From contig NZ_CP107821.1 in NCBI RefSeq assembly GCF_036346295.1, positions 62,001 through 126,000 on the forward strand: a DNA stretch of 64,000 nt. The letters are read 5' to 3'. The position numbers and the translations under genes were made by a program. The stretch is from Streptomyces sp. NBC_00536 (GTDB lineage: Bacteria; Actinomycetota; Actinomycetes; Streptomycetales; Streptomycetaceae). The notes below the pieces were generated by a model. That model saw nothing but the letters and a program-made list of their open reading frames with translations, had not been told where the DNA came from and did not search any database. Positions 16,916 through 24,464 of the stretch are shown piece by piece (the stretch's first letter is position 1; every line of letters begins with the position of its first letter).

Positions 16916-17310
16916 GGCGCCTCCGGGGTGCGTACAGGGTGGTCGGGGTGGTCGTGGAACGGCTCCGCAAACTGGCGGACGATGGCGAGGAGCTGAGGGG
17001 GGATCGCGGTGCCGAGGACCTCGCAGTAGTCGAGGAGCTGTTCCTTCGCGTCCAGGTCTTCGAGGACGCGGCCGGGCTGGTGGCTGAGGATGTGGCGGGT
17101 GAGCTCATGGTCGGCCTTGACGCCGCGGCCGGTCAGGACGGAGACGACGAGCCGGCCAGCCGCCTCGACGCCGAAGCGCCGGGCGCCGGGCTCGGTCGGG
17201 TCCCACCAACCGTCGGCGGCCGCCGCGTGGGCAAGACGCTTCTCCTCCTCAACTCGGGCACGGAGAAAGGCGATCCAGCCCACGGGCGACGTCACGGTTT
17301 CGCTCTCCAT
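16912..17310 (-). CDS. DUF6221-like protein
   Basis: 132 residues. WIAFLRARVEEEKRLAHAA at the start and VLEDLDAKEQLLDYCEVLG in the second half match the pattern of actinobacterial DUF6221 (an early FLRARLAEDE helix and a late EAKRRIL helix). Function unknown; frequent in actinophages and integrative elements. The ATG at 17310 is preferred to the longer frame to 17388. Confidence 0.75.
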   Translation of the reverse strand: MESETVTSPVGWIAFLRARVEEEKRLAHAAAADGWWDPTEPGARRFGVEAAGRLVVSVLTGRGVKADHELTRHILSHQPGRVLEDLDAKEQLLDYCEVLGTAIPPQLLAIVRQFAEPFHDHPDHPVRTPEAP

Positions 17311-17347
17311 CTTCCGAACTTCAGTCACTTCAGTCACTGTCTGGCCG

Positions 17348-17611
17348 TCACGGGCGGATGCCGCAGCTCTCCAGGAAGTCTTCGTCATACACGCGGCCCG
17401 CAGCCTCGTACAGCCAGCTGCTCCACTGCTCAGTGGTCCGGATGGTGCCCTCCAGGGCGGCCGCTACGAACACCCGCTCGGTGAGGTTCGCAGCCTTCTC
17501 CGGGTTGCCGGTGCGCCCGGTCAGGAGCCCCAGGATCGGCCCGTAGGCCATCTCGAACAGCTGCTCCAGGTGAGAGCGCAGCGCGTCGCGCTCAGGGGTG
17601 ACGCCAGACAT
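17348..17611 (-). CDS. small acidic hypothetical in the integrase operon
   Basis: 87 residues; its ATG shares one base with the preceding stop (TGATG). It is helical, with HLEQLFEMAYGPILGLL near the N-terminus and TTEQWSSWLYEAAGRVYDEDFLE at the end. It has the size of an excisionase, but no winged-helix motif is apparent. It lies 37 bases before the DUF6221 gene. Confidence 0.6.
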   Translation of the reverse strand: MSGVTPERDALRSHLEQLFEMAYGPILGLLTGRTGNPEKAANLTERVFVAAALEGTIRTTEQWSSWLYEAAGRVYDEDFLESCGIRP

Positions 17612-17976
17612 CAGTGACTCCCGTCCGACGCATCCGCCGGAGCGCCGCCGGGGAAGTCCGGGTGCCGCTCCCAGCGGTCCGCCTCGTTGCGCATCCACTC
17701 CAGCTTGCGCACTGCGCCGACGATGTCCGCATGCTCCAGGAACGCCTCGGCGGCCCCCATTGCGTACCCCAGGGACTCGTGGAAGAGCGGATTCACGACC
17801 GGTGTCTCTGCCGCCCGCGCTCTCAAGAAGCCGTGCCAGAGGCCCAGTTGGGCGATCATCTCGGCATGGGCGTCGATGCTCGGGCCCGTGGGCGGTGAGA
17901 CCGGCGGGGGAGTGGCGGGAGCCGTCGTCGGCTCCGGCCGCTCGCCGCGGGGGCTGTATCCGCGCGTGTGCGTCAC
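17611..17976 (-). CDS. hypothetical protein in the integrase operon
   Basis: 121 residues, GTG start overlapping the upstream stop as GTGA. The first 35 residues are Pro/Thr-rich and probably disordered; the rest is helical (AEMIAQLGLWHGFLRARAAET, AFLEHADIVGAVRKLEWMRNEAD). No known family. Co-transcribed with the genes on either side. Confidence 0.65.
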   Translation of the reverse strand: MTHTRGYSPRGERPEPTTAPATPPPVSPPTGPSIDAHAEMIAQLGLWHGFLRARAAETPVVNPLFHESLGYAMGAAEAFLEHADIVGAVRKLEWMRNEADRWERHPDFPGGAPADASDGSH

Positions 17977-18455
17977 GAGCGGTCCCCCGGCTTGACTGCG
18001 CCGTCGACCGAGGAGTCGGCGGCCGGGCCGGTGGGCTCCACGGCGATACCCTCGGTGCCGGCGGTGGAGGTCTTGCCGGTGCCGCCGCGGGTGACCCACC
18101 CGTTGATGCTCGGCTGCGGGTCGAAGTCGATCGTCAGCGGCACGTGCCGCGCGGCGGCCGCGAACGACGCCGACCACTGCTCGGTGTCGGCCGGTTCCGG
18201 CAGGCTGTTCGGCACCGGCTTCATGATCGCGTACACCTGCTCGGGGCGCTCGACGTGCCCGAGGTGGCTCAGCCGGTCGCCCGGGGATACCGGTTGCTGC
18301 TGTCGCGCGATGCGCCCGTCGCGCTGCTCCGGCTCGGCCGGTCGCCAGGTCGCCAGCGGGTGCTCCCACTCGCTCGCCCGGTCGGCGCTCATGCCCCTGC
18401 CCCGCGACTGCTCTCCGCCGTCATGCTCACCCTGGCCGTGCTCGTTCTCGGTCAC
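17973..18455 (-). CDS. hypothetical protein, first gene of the integrase operon
   Basis: 160 residues from GTG at 18455, after a GGGG-type ribosome site. The N-terminus is Gly/Glu/Arg-rich and low complexity. The remainder has an ASFAAAARHVPLTIDFDPQPSI stretch and no catalytic motif. It starts 21 bases from the 30-bp palindrome at 18476, so repressor binding there should control this gene and everything down to the integrase. Confidence 0.6.
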   Translation of the reverse strand: MTENEHGQGEHDGGEQSRGRGMSADRASEWEHPLATWRPAEPEQRDGRIARQQQPVSPGDRLSHLGHVERPEQVYAIMKPVPNSLPEPADTEQWSASFAAAARHVPLTIDFDPQPSINGWVTRGGTGKTSTAGTEGIAVEPTGPAADSSVDGAVKPGDRS

Positions 18456-18475
18456 GCGTTCCCCGCCCCAGTAGG

Positions 18476-18505
18476 TACCGGTTATTCAAAATAGAATAAC
18501 CGGTA
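18476..18505. promoter_or_regulatory. 30-bp palindromic operator in divergent region
   Basis: TACCGGTTATTC, six bases (AAAATA), then GAATAACCGGTA: two perfect 12-base arms. It is AT-rich within otherwise GC-rich DNA and lies between the leftward integrase operon (start 18455) and the rightward genes (start 18659). Sites like this are bound by dimeric repressors of plasmid or prophage control. The protein that binds it is not identified. Confidence 0.75.
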
Positions 18506-18658
18506 AGGCGAACCTAACCAGTCGTCAGGGCCCCTTCGAGGGCGCGGGAGTTCACTCAGAGGGGTGTTCTCGGCCGCGCGAAGTGATTCACCCGCAGACC
18601 CACCCTATGATCTAGGTCTCTCACAGTTCACAGGGTGAGCTCTGTCGGAAGGAACGAG

Positions 18659-19072
18659 ATGCCGATCACGATCAAAGGGTCACCGGAGTTCGAGGCGAAG
18701 CTGCTCGCCCTCGTCGCCGAACACCTGGACGGCCTGACCATCGAGCAGCACGCCGAGTGGACGGTGGAGCGCGCGGCCGCGTTCCACCGCCTGGCCACCC
18801 CCACCGCCCGCACGCTCATCAACGACGTCCTCGCGGGCGGCGGGTACCGGGCGGCCGCCGACCTGCGCGACATGGGCCGCGACCTCGCTGGGCCCTCCAT
18901 CGCCCTGACCAAGACCCTCACCGCAGGCGCCCGCGACGGCCTGTGGCCGGCGAACATGCCCGCCCCCATCACCCCGGAGTACGACCGCGAGAAGCCCTCA
19001 CACAAGAAGGTTCAGGGCTACCGGATGGACCCCGCCCTGGTCCCGCTGTTCACCACGGCGACGGAGGCGTGA
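18659..19072 (+). CDS. hypothetical protein, first rightward gene after the palindrome
   Basis: 137 residues. GGAAGGA sits about eight bases before the ATG at 18659. The protein is helical at the start (FEAKLLALVAEHLDGLTIEQHAEWTVERAAAF), has a glycine-rich turn and ends with KKVQGYRMDPALVPLF. The look is of a small regulatory or adaptor protein of Streptomyces elements, but I cannot name the family. Its stop is three bases before the next start. Confidence 0.7.
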   Translation: MPITIKGSPEFEAKLLALVAEHLDGLTIEQHAEWTVERAAAFHRLATPTARTLINDVLAGGGYRAAADLRDMGRDLAGPSIALTKTLTAGARDGLWPANMPAPITPEYDREKPSHKKVQGYRMDPALVPLFTTATEA

Positions 19073-19074
19073 GC

Positions 19075-19527
19075 ATGCACGACGACGTCCTGGCCGTCCA
19101 CGAATACGAGACGCAGCAGTTCACCCCCGCCGAGCTGGAGGCCATCGCCCGATACCGCGAGGCCACCGCCGGGATCCCCGACACGTTCGACGGCTTCGAC
19201 CTCGCGCATGTGCACTGGCACGTCAGCGAGTTCGGGCCCACTCAGACGTACCCGATGATCCGATCCCTCGCGACGACACTGGGGAACTGGTACCTCGCGC
19301 TCGACGCCGCGATCGGCGACCTGCTGACCTGCACGACGGAGTCCAGCACGTACAGCACGGCGGCCGCACGCTTCCTGAAGGCCGAAAGCGAGACCTACCA
19401 CCAGGTCCGGCAGGACTTCGAGCACACCGTCACCGTCTGGTCCCTCGGACTGGACACCAGCGCGACGGGGGACTACCCGCCGGCCACCCGCACCCTGAAC
19501 CTGCCCGGCCAGAGCCTCGAACCGTAG
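19075..19527 (+). CDS. hypothetical helical protein
   Basis: 150 residues, starting two bases after the previous stop. It is acidic and helical (FTPAELEAIARYREATAG, AARFLKAESETYHQVRQDFEHTV) with His-rich HVHWHVSEFGPTQTYPMIR near residue 43. No motif recognised. Coupled to the upstream gene. Confidence 0.65.
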   Translation: MHDDVLAVHEYETQQFTPAELEAIARYREATAGIPDTFDGFDLAHVHWHVSEFGPTQTYPMIRSLATTLGNWYLALDAAIGDLLTCTTESSTYSTAAARFLKAESETYHQVRQDFEHTVTVWSLGLDTSATGDYPPATRTLNLPGQSLEP

Positions 19528-19552
19528 GCTCCTCACACTTTCACCAAGGCCA

Positions 19553-19594
19553 GGGGTCACGAGCACGCCCCGAGCCCGCAACGCTCCGAAAGGA
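19553..19594 (+). ncRNA. leader RNA motif, copy a
   Basis: GGGG-T-C, loop ACGAGCAC, then G-CCCC forms a hairpin at 19553-19571 with a single bulged T. CGCTCCGAA follows at 19582-19590 and runs into the ribosome site of the 19605 gene. The loop GAGC can pair with GCTC. Same architecture as six other copies in the window. Confidence 0.6.
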
Positions 19595-19604
19595 CTGCAC
19601 CACC

Positions 19605-19880
19605 ATGCAGCACTACACCGAGGATCCGCTGATGGACGGCCCTCGCCGCGAACACCGTCTCCTGCTGGAGCCGGTCGGCACGACGAGGTCCCTGTTCGGC
19701 GCGGAGGCGGCCCTGTTCGCCGCGGCCTGTTCCGCCGGGGACTGGATGGACCCGAGCCGGTACGACAGGGACGGCCACTTCGAGGGCTTTGACCTGCACA
19801 TGCAGGCCCTACAGCAGCAGCTCCGCGAGACCGAAGCCCCTGGAGAAGCACACCATGACCGCCCCGACCTGGAGGCATGA
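19605..19880 (+). CDS. hypothetical protein behind RNA leader motif
   Basis: 91 residues. AAAGGA of the leader motif is the likely ribosome site. The product is acidic with ALFAAACSAGDWMDPSRYD in the centre; no family recognised. The gene overlaps the next one by 26 bases. The RNA leader suggests translation is controlled separately from the two genes upstream. Confidence 0.65.
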   Translation: MQHYTEDPLMDGPRREHRLLLEPVGTTRSLFGAEAALFAAACSAGDWMDPSRYDRDGHFEGFDLHMQALQQQLRETEAPGEAHHDRPDLEA

Positions 19881-20442
19881 CGTGGTGATCCGCATCAGCG
19901 CAAGGGAGGCCGCGCGCTACCCCGGCCTCCGAGCGCGGCTCGGTGCCGGGGCTACTGCCGTGACGCACCCGGCAATGGGGCGCCGTACCGCTGCCAGCCT
20001 GAGCAGCACCACGACCTACGTCGAGTGGGATATGGACGCCGAGGTCGGCGGGGCGCCCCACTGGGTGCTGAACCTGCCGGACATGGAGTTGATCAACGCG
20101 AACGAGGTGCGACGCTGGCACTGGTCGAGGGAGCGGAAGGCCGCGGCCGCGATCCGGGAAGCCACAGCAGTGCTCGCGCGTACCGCCGCGATCCCGCAGC
20201 TGACCCAGGCCCGCGTGCTGTACGTCGTGCGCCCGAAGGCGCGCACCCGCGTCTTCGACCCGTCGAACTGGGCGCTGTCGGCGAAAGCCGCCGTGGACGG
20301 TTTGGCCGACGCAGGGGTGTTCGAGGACGACAACGCGAGCATCGTCACCGGCGTCGACCCGAGAGCAGGCGAGCGCCAGAACGGCGCCCGCATCAGGATG
20401 TCGCTGGTCATCGTGGACCAGGGGAGAGGGGAAGGCCTGTGA
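19855..20442 (+). CDS. RusA-like Holliday junction resolvase family protein
   Basis: 195 residues from ATG 19855. The C-terminal half has FDPSNWALSAKAAVDGLADAG followed by VFEDDNASIV, which matches the RusA pattern of spaced acidic residues (D, N, K, D, then DD) that bind metal at the active site. RusA-type enzymes cut four-way junctions during phage or plasmid recombination and replication. The N-terminal 90 residues are specific to this group. It overlaps the following gene as GTGA. Confidence 0.7.
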   Translation: MTAPTWRHDVVIRISAREAARYPGLRARLGAGATAVTHPAMGRRTAASLSSTTTYVEWDMDAEVGGAPHWVLNLPDMELINANEVRRWHWSRERKAAAAIREATAVLARTAAIPQLTQARVLYVVRPKARTRVFDPSNWALSAKAAVDGLADAGVFEDDNASIVTGVDPRAGERQNGARIRMSLVIVDQGRGEGL

Positions 20443-21035
20443 AGGCGATGGAACGGCGGCCGGCGCCGCAGAGCATCAGCGCGGACGGGGAGCCCGTCGC
20501 GCACGGAGCACCGGCGCTCTACAGGGGGCAGCTCGCCGCGAGCTCTCGGGACGCAACGTACCTGTCGTCTCCGAACGTGCACGGCGACAAGTCGAGCCAC
20601 GTCGCGGTGTTCACCGAGCGGTACCTCGTGGGTGGCGGCATGCACGGGATCGGGGCCGCGTGCGACCCCGTCCACATCCTCATGGACACCGGCGCGGCCG
20701 TCGGAGCGCACGAGATCACCCCCGGCGCCCGCTGCCGACGCCCGGCTTGCAGAAGCCTGTACGCGACGGCGGACCGGCAGGACTCCGACCTGGACCACAT
20801 CCGGGCCTACTACGGGCTGGCCGCCCGCATCGGCATCACCGTCGCGCTGGGCCTCCGTGTTCGGCATCACGATCGGCCCGGCACCATCATCGACACCGCG
20901 GGCCAGTACCTCGTTGTGCGCCTGGACGACGAGACCGTACCGGTGACGGTCCACGCCACCTCGGGGATGGAGTACGAGGGTCCGGACGGCTGGGTGCGAG
21001 CGGTCCCGCTGCCGGATCCGTCCGCCGCGGTGTAA
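20439..21035 (+). CDS. hypothetical protein
   Basis: 198 residues, GTG start coupled to the RusA-like stop. The middle has GARCRRPACRSLYA, a possible zinc knuckle, and the end is beta-rich (GTIIDTAGQYLVVRLDDETVP) like a small SH3-type barrel. No family identified. Probably works with the nuclease gene upstream, given the overlap. Confidence 0.65.
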   Translation: MKAMERRPAPQSISADGEPVAHGAPALYRGQLAASSRDATYLSSPNVHGDKSSHVAVFTERYLVGGGMHGIGAACDPVHILMDTGAAVGAHEITPGARCRRPACRSLYATADRQDSDLDHIRAYYGLAARIGITVALGLRVRHHDRPGTIIDTAGQYLVVRLDDETVPVTVHATSGMEYEGPDGWVRAVPLPDPSAAV

Positions 21036-21135
21036 CGAATCCGGGGCCCGCTCCGTCTATCCCGTGCACAGCCCCCTGCGTCGGCGCCCGCCGACCTCGA
21101 TCTTCAGGCAGGGGGCTGTGCCCTGGGGGAGAGAC

Positions 21136-21396
21136 ATGAGCACAATCACCATCCCGAGCCGCGTCGACCTGCTCCGCGAGGCATCCCTGACGATCTGTGG
21201 GCGCCGCGAAGGGAAGACGAAGGCCTGCAACTCGTGCCTGCGGAAGGCCGACGCGGCCGTACGCCTGGCCCGCGGTGCCGAACAGAACCGCGACCTGACG
21301 TCGCGCCTCGCGGACATCATCTGCGGTTCCGCTGGCCAGCCCTGCGGAACCTGCTGGGACAAGGCCACCACCCTGCTGCTGGAGCTCCGCGGATGA
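21136..21396 (+). CDS. small cysteine-rich hypothetical
   Basis: 86 residues from ATG 21136. Cysteines lie as ICGRREGKTKACNSC and ICGSAGQPCGTC, two similar blocks that look like paired zinc sites. GGGGGAGAG precedes the ATG. It overlaps the following gene as ATGA. Confidence 0.65.
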   Translation: MSTITIPSRVDLLREASLTICGRREGKTKACNSCLRKADAAVRLARGAEQNRDLTSRLADIICGSAGQPCGTCWDKATTLLLELRG

Positions 21397-21662
21397 GCAG
21401 CAGCTCGTTTCCCACCCTGCTGATCGTGGCCGAGGTCATGCACAACGGCCGGATGTGGCGCAGCCAGGCGGGGATGGACCCGGTCCACTGGAACGCCTTC
21501 CCGGACCTTCGCAGCATGAAGGTCGGCTACGTGATGCACCATCTCCAGTCGCGTCTCGGCCCCGTGGAGGAGTCGGACGTCCGGGTGTTCCTGTGGGACG
21601 GAAAGCGTGAGACACCCCTGCCCCAAGATCTTTTCTCGGTGTCTGCTGATCAGCGCCGGTAG
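21393..21662 (+). CDS. hypothetical protein
   Basis: 89 residues, ATG overlapping the previous stop. Mixed composition with MKVGYVMHHLQSRLGPVEESDVRVFLWDGK near the middle. Function unknown. It is followed within 50 bases by the second RNA leader motif. Confidence 0.6.
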   Translation: MSSSSFPTLLIVAEVMHNGRMWRSQAGMDPVHWNAFPDLRSMKVGYVMHHLQSRLGPVEESDVRVFLWDGKRETPLPQDLFSVSADQRR

Positions 21663-21709
21663 TCTGGCCCCATAACCGCATACCGGGTCTCGGCCCGGAC
21701 CCCTGCTGT

Positions 21710-21760
21710 GGCGCACGAGCAAGCGCCCCGGCTTCAACGCTCCGAACCCCACCAGGAGGG
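21710..21760 (+). ncRNA. leader RNA motif, copy b
   Basis: GGCGC (21710-21714), loop ACGAGCAA (21715-21722), GCGCC (21723-21727) is a perfect five-pair hairpin. CGCTCCGAA follows at 21738-21746, then AGGAGGG as the ribosome site for the 16-residue leader ORF at 21768. The stem bases differ fully from the other copies while the loop is unchanged, which is covariation. Confidence 0.7.
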
Positions 21761-21767
21761 CATATCC

Positions 21768-21818
21768 ATGCCTTGGCTCCTCGCCTTCTCCGGTACCAGC
21801 GTCTCCGTCCTGATGTGA
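21768..21818 (+). CDS. leader peptide upstream of the FtsK/TraB-like gene
   Basis: A 16-codon ORF (MPWLLAFSGTSVSVLM) with a strong AGGAGGG site eight bases upstream. Its stop codon lies inside the 5' arm of the long inverted repeat at 21815-21868. The peptide is hydrophobic and is too short for a normal protein. The layout resembles leader-peptide attenuation, where a ribosome on the leader decides which RNA fold forms. Too short to judge by coding statistics, so this rests on the ribosome site and position. Confidence 0.55.
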   Translation: MPWLLAFSGTSVSVLM

Positions 21819-21868
21819 CGTGACGAACCCCTGACCTGGGGTTCCTTCCCGCACCCACGTCACGTCAC
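21815..21868 (+). promoter_or_regulatory. nested inverted repeats (candidate attenuator) before the FtsK/TraB-like gene
   Basis: Outer arms GTGACGTGACG (21815-21825) and CGTCACGTCAC (21858-21868) are perfect complements. Inside them GAACCCC (21825-21831) and GGGGTTC (21838-21844) form a second hairpin. The outer 3' arm ends six bases before GGAG of the 21885 gene, so folding could hide or expose its ribosome site. Confidence 0.6.
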
Positions 21869-21884
21869 TTCCCAGGAGACTGCT

Positions 21885-23867
21885 GTGCCCCCGCACCCCT
21901 CGCATGACTCGATACTCGCCCGCGCGGCGCTGGGTGCCGCGAGCGCGTTCGGCGCGGCCTGCCGTTGGTGTTCCCGCCGCCGCTACGAGCTCGCCCCCGG
22001 CGCCGCAACAGGCGGCCTGACCGGACTGTCCTGGCTCCACCACCTCGACGGCGTCAGCCTGCCCGAGCACGGCGTTTACGGGCTTGCCCTGGCCGCCACG
22101 GGAGCCCTCGCCGCAGGGGGCCTCAAGCACAAGAACAAGACGATCGCGGCGGCCGGCACCGGCGGCCTGGTCATGATGGCCGACGCGTGGATCGGCGCCG
22201 GGCTCGGCCCGTCGGTACCCTCGCTGATCGCCGGCGCAGTCGCGACCGGCGGAGCGTACGCCGTCTACGTACCTTGGCTCGTGAAATCGCGTCAGGACCG
22301 CCTTGCCCTTCAGGTGAAGGCGGCCAAGGCCGGGGTCACTGCGCGCGGGCTGGGTGACAACACCTTGGCGCCGGGCATCACCGGCTCGACAGCGGAAGAG
22401 ACCGCGCTACTGCGGGCACTGGTCGCCATGCTCTCCGTCCCCGCAGTAGACGTGACCGCCCTCGACTACACCCCCTTCGGGTGGCGCGCGGTCGTCGTCC
22501 TGCCGCCCGGCCGAAACACCGCGCCGCAGAAGGTCATCGCCCGCAAGGAACAGCTCGCTGCGAACCTGGGACTTCCGGGAAAGCTGAGGCTCGCCAAGGG
22601 GATAACCGACAACGAGCTCGTCGTCACGCTGTACGAGTCCGACCCCCTCGCGGCCACGCTCCCCTGGCCGGGTCCGTCCACCACGACATGCCACGAGCCG
22701 GCCGCTCTCGGCCTCGACGCCTTCGGGCACCCCGTGCTGGTGCCCCTGCTGTACAACCACGTGCTGATCGGCGGGGCCAGCGACAACGGCAAGTCGAGCC
22801 TCCAGTCCGTCCTGATCGCCTACGCCGTGGCGTGCAAGGACGCCGAGGTGCTGCTGGTCGACCTGAAGCCGGGCGCGGTCGAGCTCGGCCCATGGCGCAG
22901 CTGCGCGCTCGGATTCGCCGACAGTCCGAGCCGCGCGATGCAGTTGCTCAAGTTCGTGTGGTCTGAGGTCGAACGCCGCGGAAAGTACCTGTCCGCCCTC
23001 GGAGACAAGCTGGGCAAGCCGGTAAAGAAGTGGGTGCCGGGGGAGCACGGGCCGGCATGGTTCGTGTTTATCGACGAGCTTGCCGAGCTGATGCGCCAGG
23101 TCCCGGCCACCGCCAAGCTGATCGAGTCGCTGCTCCAGGTGGCGCGGTTCGTCGGCATCACCCTGGTATGCGCCACGCAGTCGCCCTCAAACCGAGTATT
23201 CGGTGGAAACACCGACGGCCGCCAGCAGTATCAGGTGCGCATCGGTCTCGGCGCGAAGGAGTCCACGACCGCCAACTTGATCTTTGGGCCCGGTGCGTAT
23301 GGTGACGGCTGGTGCCTGGACGAGCTAGACGCCCCGGGCAAGTTCCTGCGGTGGGACCGTCAGCACGGTGTGCCAGTGGAGTCCCGCGCGTACTGGATGA
23401 CCGACGACGAGATCGGAGCGATGAACCATCGGTACGCGTGCGAGGAGGTCGGCAGCGAAGCCCGGCCACACCCGCAGGTGGAGCCCGAGCCCGAGGACGA
23501 CCCGACTCCTCCGCGGCCGCCCACGCCTCCCTCTGGGGGGCCCGGGGGCGGCCGTCCGCTGCTGCGCGCCGTACCGACTTTCCCCGACGGGACGGAGATC
23601 GCTGACGAGCGACACCTGGCGCTGTGGCAGGCGGTCGAGAAAGCGGGCCCCAGCGGCATCACCGTGGACGACCTGGTGGCAATGGACCTGCCGCAGTTCG
23701 CCGCACGCTCCTCGGTGAACGGCCCGCTGGGGCAGTGGCGGCGGAAGGGCTGGGTGGAGGAGGCCGGCAAGCACGGCCGGGCGATGGCGTACCGGACCGT
23801 GCCGCGCTCCCTCCCCGCGTCCGGACCGACGAAGGGTGCGGACGCGACCGCCGCGGCGACAGTGTGA
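21885..23867 (+). CDS. FtsK/SpoIIIE-family DNA translocase, TraB-like
   Basis: 660 residues, GTG start after GGAG. Three to four hydrophobic segments lie between about 38 and 135. The motor domain has Walker A GGASDNGKSS (about 297-305) and Walker B WFVFIDELAEL (near 390), then a CATQSPS stretch typical of FtsK/TraB sensors. A Pro-rich linker leads to a winged-helix-like C-terminus (near 580-640). In Streptomyces plasmids a single TraB protein moves double-stranded DNA between hyphae, and the C-terminal domain reads 8-bp transfer repeats. That conjugative role is the best inference here; a chromosome-partition role is less likely with these neighbours. Confidence 0.85.
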   Translation: MPPHPSHDSILARAALGAASAFGAACRWCSRRRYELAPGAATGGLTGLSWLHHLDGVSLPEHGVYGLALAATGALAAGGLKHKNKTIAAAGTGGLVMMADAWIGAGLGPSVPSLIAGAVATGGAYAVYVPWLVKSRQDRLALQVKAAKAGVTARGLGDNTLAPGITGSTAEETALLRALVAMLSVPAVDVTALDYTPFGWRAVVVLPPGRNTAPQKVIARKEQLAANLGLPGKLRLAKGITDNELVVTLYESDPLAATLPWPGPSTTTCHEPAALGLDAFGHPVLVPLLYNHVLIGGASDNGKSSLQSVLIAYAVACKDAEVLLVDLKPGAVELGPWRSCALGFADSPSRAMQLLKFVWSEVERRGKYLSALGDKLGKPVKKWVPGEHGPAWFVFIDELAELMRQVPATAKLIESLLQVARFVGITLVCATQSPSNRVFGGNTDGRQQYQVRIGLGAKESTTANLIFGPGAYGDGWCLDELDAPGKFLRWDRQHGVPVESRAYWMTDDEIGAMNHRYACEEVGSEARPHPQVEPEPEDDPTPPRPPTPPSGGPGGGRPLLRAVPTFPDGTEIADERHLALWQAVEKAGPSGITVDDLVAMDLPQFAARSSVNGPLGQWRRKGWVEEAGKHGRAMAYRTVPRSLPASGPTKGADATAAATV

Positions 23868-23874
23868 GCAACTC

Positions 23875-23917
23875 GTGGGTCCGGCATGGCCGAAGGGCTC
23901 AGCCATGCCGGACCCAC
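23875..23917 (+). terminator. strong hairpin after the translocase gene
   Basis: GTGGGTCCGGCATGGC (23875-23890) and GCCATGCCGGACCCAC (23902-23917) are perfect 16-base complements around an 11-base loop. It starts eight bases after the translocase stop, so it is a likely terminator. An ATG at 23905 falls inside the 3' arm. Confidence 0.8.
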
Positions 23918-23934
23918 GTGACATGATCTTCGGC

Positions 23935-24360
23935 ATGACAAAGGGGTGGGGGGCCGCCGCGAGCCTGCTGGTGCTCGGCGCGGTGACGTTCGGTATGACG
24001 GGATGCGGCGGGGCCGAGGCGGCGGCGAAGGCGCCGGCCGCGAGCCCCAGCGAGAAGCCGCCGTCGGTGTCAGCAGCGGGTAAGGCCTACGCGGACGACC
24101 TCAACAAGCTGGCGTGGGGCGGATGCCCGGACGACTGCGATCCTGATCTCAACGAGATCGTCGCGAACGCCCGAACCCTGCGGAAGGCGATGAACACCGA
24201 CCCGGCAGGGGCCACGTTCTGGTCCCCGGCGTACCGGCTGATCGACCGGATCGAGGAGGGGCGCGCCAAGGTCCAGGGCGACGCGCGTTGGAACCGGGCA
24301 CTGATCCTCGGCCCGGCCCACGAGCTGAACGACTGGTTGTCGCAGCACCCCACGCAGTAG
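23935..24360 (+). CDS. small lipoprotein
   Basis: 141 residues from ATG 23935. The N-terminus is a signal peptide (MTKGWGAAASLLVLGAVTFG) with lipobox MTGC, so the mature protein should be anchored to the outer face of the membrane by its cysteine. An Ala/Pro linker follows, then a helical domain with CPDDC. The alternative start at 23905 lies within the terminator hairpin and adds charged residues before the signal peptide. Function unknown. Confidence 0.7.
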   Translation: MTKGWGAAASLLVLGAVTFGMTGCGGAEAAAKAPAASPSEKPPSVSAAGKAYADDLNKLAWGGCPDDCDPDLNEIVANARTLRKAMNTDPAGATFWSPAYRLIDRIEEGRAKVQGDARWNRALILGPAHELNDWLSQHPTQ

Positions 24361-24409
24361 CTCCCGCCCCGTCTCCTCGTTGAACACGAGGGGGCGCAAG
24401 ACGGTCTCG

Positions 24410-24447
24410 TCTATCAACCTTGATAGATGAGTATCAAGGTTGATAGA
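24410..24447. promoter_or_regulatory. paired 18-bp operators upstream of the 24465 gene
   Basis: TCTATCAACCTTGATAGA (24410-24427) and, four bases on, its inverted copy ending TATCAAGGTTGATAGA (24432-24447). Together they form a perfect 16-base-arm inverted repeat. AT-rich against the local background. An identical 18-mer recurs at 25077 at the far end of the same gene. Confidence 0.75.
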
Positions 24448-24464
24448 TGAGAAAGGGCCGACGG

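Noticed and set aside
18500..18520. Iron-box-like sequence (TAAGGCGAACCTAACC) near the 30-bp palindrome
   Set aside because: About 13 of 19 matches to the remembered DtxR/IdeR consensus and no iron-related gene nearby; likely chance.
23905..23934. Start at ATG 23905 for the lipoprotein gene
   Set aside because: This ATG is inside the perfect hairpin after the translocase gene and would place charged residues before the signal peptide.
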